A DNA stretch of 23,284 bases from a virus: the IMG/VR virus record IMGVR_UViG_3300021085_002860, positions 1 to 23,284 of that record. The stretch is one strand, 5' to 3'. Position 1 is the stretch's first letter. Each line of letters begins with the position of its first letter. The position numbers and the translations under genes were made by a program. Under the pieces are notes generated by a model that saw only the letters and a program-made list of their open reading frames with translations, was not told the DNA's origin and made no database searches. Shown here one piece after another: positions 21,904-23,284 of this stretch.

Positions 21904-23109
21904 TTAAAAATTAATAATACTATTAGAAATATGAACATCTGTTTGTTTTGTAAATTCTAATATACTATTTTTATTATTTAAAAATCTATCTTTATTGTTT
22001 TTATAAAAATCTATTATTTCATTTTCTAATCTACTTAATCGTAAACACTCTTCAATAATCATTTTTAATCTTTTTGTATTATCTAATTCTTTATCATAAT
22101 CATGATTAATAAAATCATCAAATAAATCTAAATTATAGTCATCTCTTAAAGTTTTAACATGATTGGGAGATGCAACAAATATAGGTAATATTGGTAAACA
22201 AAATGGTTTTAAAGATTTTTCTGTTATATGAATACCATCAAACCAATATACTGATTCAGTAATTATATTTATGTAAGAATTTCTATAATCTTTAGGGTTA
22301 ACTTTTCCTGCAAAATCATAACCTGTTTCAAATAAATTTTCAACATCTTTAAAATCTGAACTGTGTAATTCATAATCAGTTAATTTGGGTTTTTTCATTT
22401 TATTAACATGATTTTTTTTGTAAAAAGAAAATGACTTATTAATGTTATTAAAATCACTTTCTCTAAATTCATCCCACTCTGTTTTAGGTGGTGTTAGAAA
22501 AGAATAATTTGTATTATCTAAAAGACCATACATATCTAATAAACAGATTGTAAAAAATCTATGCTCTTTACCTTCTTTATTTACACATAAAAACATCTTA
22601 TCTCTTTTTTCTTCATTCCAAACCAAATCAAAATACTTAAATTTTTCTAATAATGTTTTTGCAGTATTCTTCCATAAAAAATTTGTTTTAAATGTTTTAA
22701 CATTTGTTTTAGAGTTTAAATTTTTTAAATTGGAATCATTATTAATTAGAATAATTTTTTCTTGATGATTATCAAATAAATTAAGTAATTTTTCTATCTG
22801 TTTATATGGTTGTGTTTCATGCATATCCATAAAAACTAATCTAAAATTATCTTCTTTTAATAATTCTTTTATTTTTTTTAGAAATACACTATCAGTAGAA
22901 TATACATCTATAATACTATCAATCGAAAAGAATGATATAAAATCAATATAATAAAATTTTTCAGTTGAAGATGTGATATCATTTGTATTTTTTAGATTTA
23001 TATCAACTGTATTGTCTGAAAACCACATAAAGTGATTTAATGTATTTTCAATTGTTGAAGACTCATAAATACTATGCCTTAACTTATATAAATCTTCTAG
23101 TATATTCAT
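21904..23109 (-). CDS. Putative glycosyltransferase, member 4 of the four-member family
   Basis: A 401-residue protein. Block 1 is MFLCVNKEGKEHRFFT (172-187) followed by GLLDNTNYSFL. Block 2 is NIITESVYW (281-289), HITEKSLKP (294-302), PIFVAS, LDLFDDFINHDYD and Arg347. A preceding segment, LVFMDMHETQPY (91-102), corresponds to FLFVTFHESDSP in the neighbouring member at 20674-21888, so those two are related over more of their length than the others. The gene is extremely A/T-rich, with many Asn/Lys/Ile codons. Its ATG shares one base with the stop of the GDP-mannose dehydratase gene (TAATG). Confidence 0.75.
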   Translation of the reverse strand: MNILEDLYKLRHSIYESSTIENTLNHFMWFSDNTVDINLKNTNDITSSTEKFYYIDFISFFSIDSIIDVYSTDSVFLKKIKELLKEDNFRLVFMDMHETQPYKQIEKLLNLFDNHQEKIILINNDSNLKNLNSKTNVKTFKTNFLWKNTAKTLLEKFKYFDLVWNEEKRDKMFLCVNKEGKEHRFFTICLLDMYGLLDNTNYSFLTPPKTEWDEFRESDFNNINKSFSFYKKNHVNKMKKPKLTDYELHSSDFKDVENLFETGYDFAGKVNPKDYRNSYINIITESVYWFDGIHITEKSLKPFCLPILPIFVASPNHVKTLRDDYNLDLFDDFINHDYDKELDNTKRLKMIIEECLRLSRLENEIIDFYKNNKDRFLNNKNSILEFTKQTDVHISNSIINF

Positions 23110-23284
23110 TATCTATTCAAAAATTTTCTTCCCTTTTTTATTTCATTTCTCCAATAATCTAAAAGGTCATTCATAGTTTCTTCGAAGGTGTATTTTGGTT
23201 TCCATCCTGTATGTTTTCTAAACTTTTCTGTATTTGGTACTTGTAAATCGGCATCAATAGGTCTTAACCTGTCTTCATCAACCT
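23109..23284 (-). CDS. gmd: GDP-mannose 4,6-dehydratase, C-terminal fragment cut by window edge
   Basis: Only the last 57 codons are in the window. They read VDEDRLRPIDADLQVPNTEK, then a KFRKHTGWKPKY segment and FEETMNDLLDYWR. This is the characteristic C-terminus of GDP-mannose 4,6-dehydratase (R-x-R-P-x-D, a GD/PN-x-x-K-F/L block, GW-x-P, DLL-x-YWR). The enzyme makes GDP-4-keto-6-deoxymannose, the entry point to GDP-fucose, GDP-rhamnose, GDP-perosamine and, in relatives acting on GDP-heptose, 6-deoxyheptoses. The catalytic region lies outside the window, so activity cannot be judged. The TAA stop overlaps the ATG of the next gene by one base. Confidence 0.88.
   Translation of the reverse strand, partial: VDEDRLRPIDADLQVPNTEKFRKHTGWKPKYTFEETMNDLLDYWRNEIKKGRKFLNR

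Noticed and set aside
11521-23109. Firm assignment of the four related proteins as GT10 fucosyltransferases
   Set aside because: The TEK/SEK-KP motif is only loosely similar, and the N-terminal halves do not fit GT10; left as putative glycosyltransferases.
1-23284. tRNA genes, CRISPR arrays, insertion sequences, integrase or attachment sites
   Set aside because: Scanning both strands by eye showed no cloverleaf-type genes, spaced repeats, transposase motifs or integrase; a tRNAscan run would be needed to be certain about tRNAs.

Overview
The window looks like part of the genome of a T4-related, contractile-tailed marine-type phage (Caudoviricetes, probably known mainly from metagenomes). The evidence is a gp17-type large terminase, a gp20-type portal protein, uniform high A+T, and about 23 kb of near-continuous coding on the minus strand. 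Gaps between genes are at most about 80 nt, and many genes join through TAATG or ATGA overlaps. No tRNA, rRNA, CRISPR array, insertion sequence or integrase is visible. The host cannot be read from the sequence; surface-sugar genes of this type suggest a Gram-negative bacterium. Transcription runs from high to low coordinates, and both ends of the window cut a gene.

Region A (about 11.5-23.3 kb, transcribed first) is a surface-sugar cluster. In transcription order it holds: the C-terminal end of a GDP-mannose 4,6-dehydratase; two related glycosyltransferase-like proteins; a GDP-mannose 3,5-epimerase; a small conserved protein; another putative glycosyltransferase; a mini heptose-kinase-like PfkB protein; an RmlC-type 3,5-epimerase; a thiamine-diphosphate (TPP) E1-alpha-like protein; a third related glycosyltransferase-like protein; an SGNH hydrolase; a GDP-fucose-synthase-like reductase; a TPP E1-beta-like protein; a 43-residue protein; and a fourth related glycosyltransferase-like protein. 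Together they could convert a GDP-mannose-type sugar into an unusual deoxy- or branched sugar, attach it, and acylate or deacylate it.

Region B (6.3-11.5 kb) is one 1729-codon gene. It joins an NMN-adenylyltransferase-like domain, a zinc ribbon with a very basic segment, an HD phosphohydrolase, a CCA-adding-enzyme-type nucleotidyltransferase and a KxDG ligase-like adenylyltransferase. Its N-terminus resembles a capsid-targeting peptide. Motifs of the [L/I]-x-E type, the kind cut by T4 prohead protease, cluster between the domains and are almost absent inside them. My reading is a polyprotein that is packaged in the head, cut during head maturation, and delivered as a set of NAD/RNA-repair enzymes. 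This is the most interesting item in the window.

Region C (1-6.3 kb) is the DNA-packaging and head module: a zinc-knuckle protein, a membrane-anchored protein, terminase, a 129-residue protein with a targeting-like N-terminus, portal, a 290-residue helical protein, and the start of a further small head-type protein. T4 sheath and tube genes (18, 19) are not between terminase and portal.
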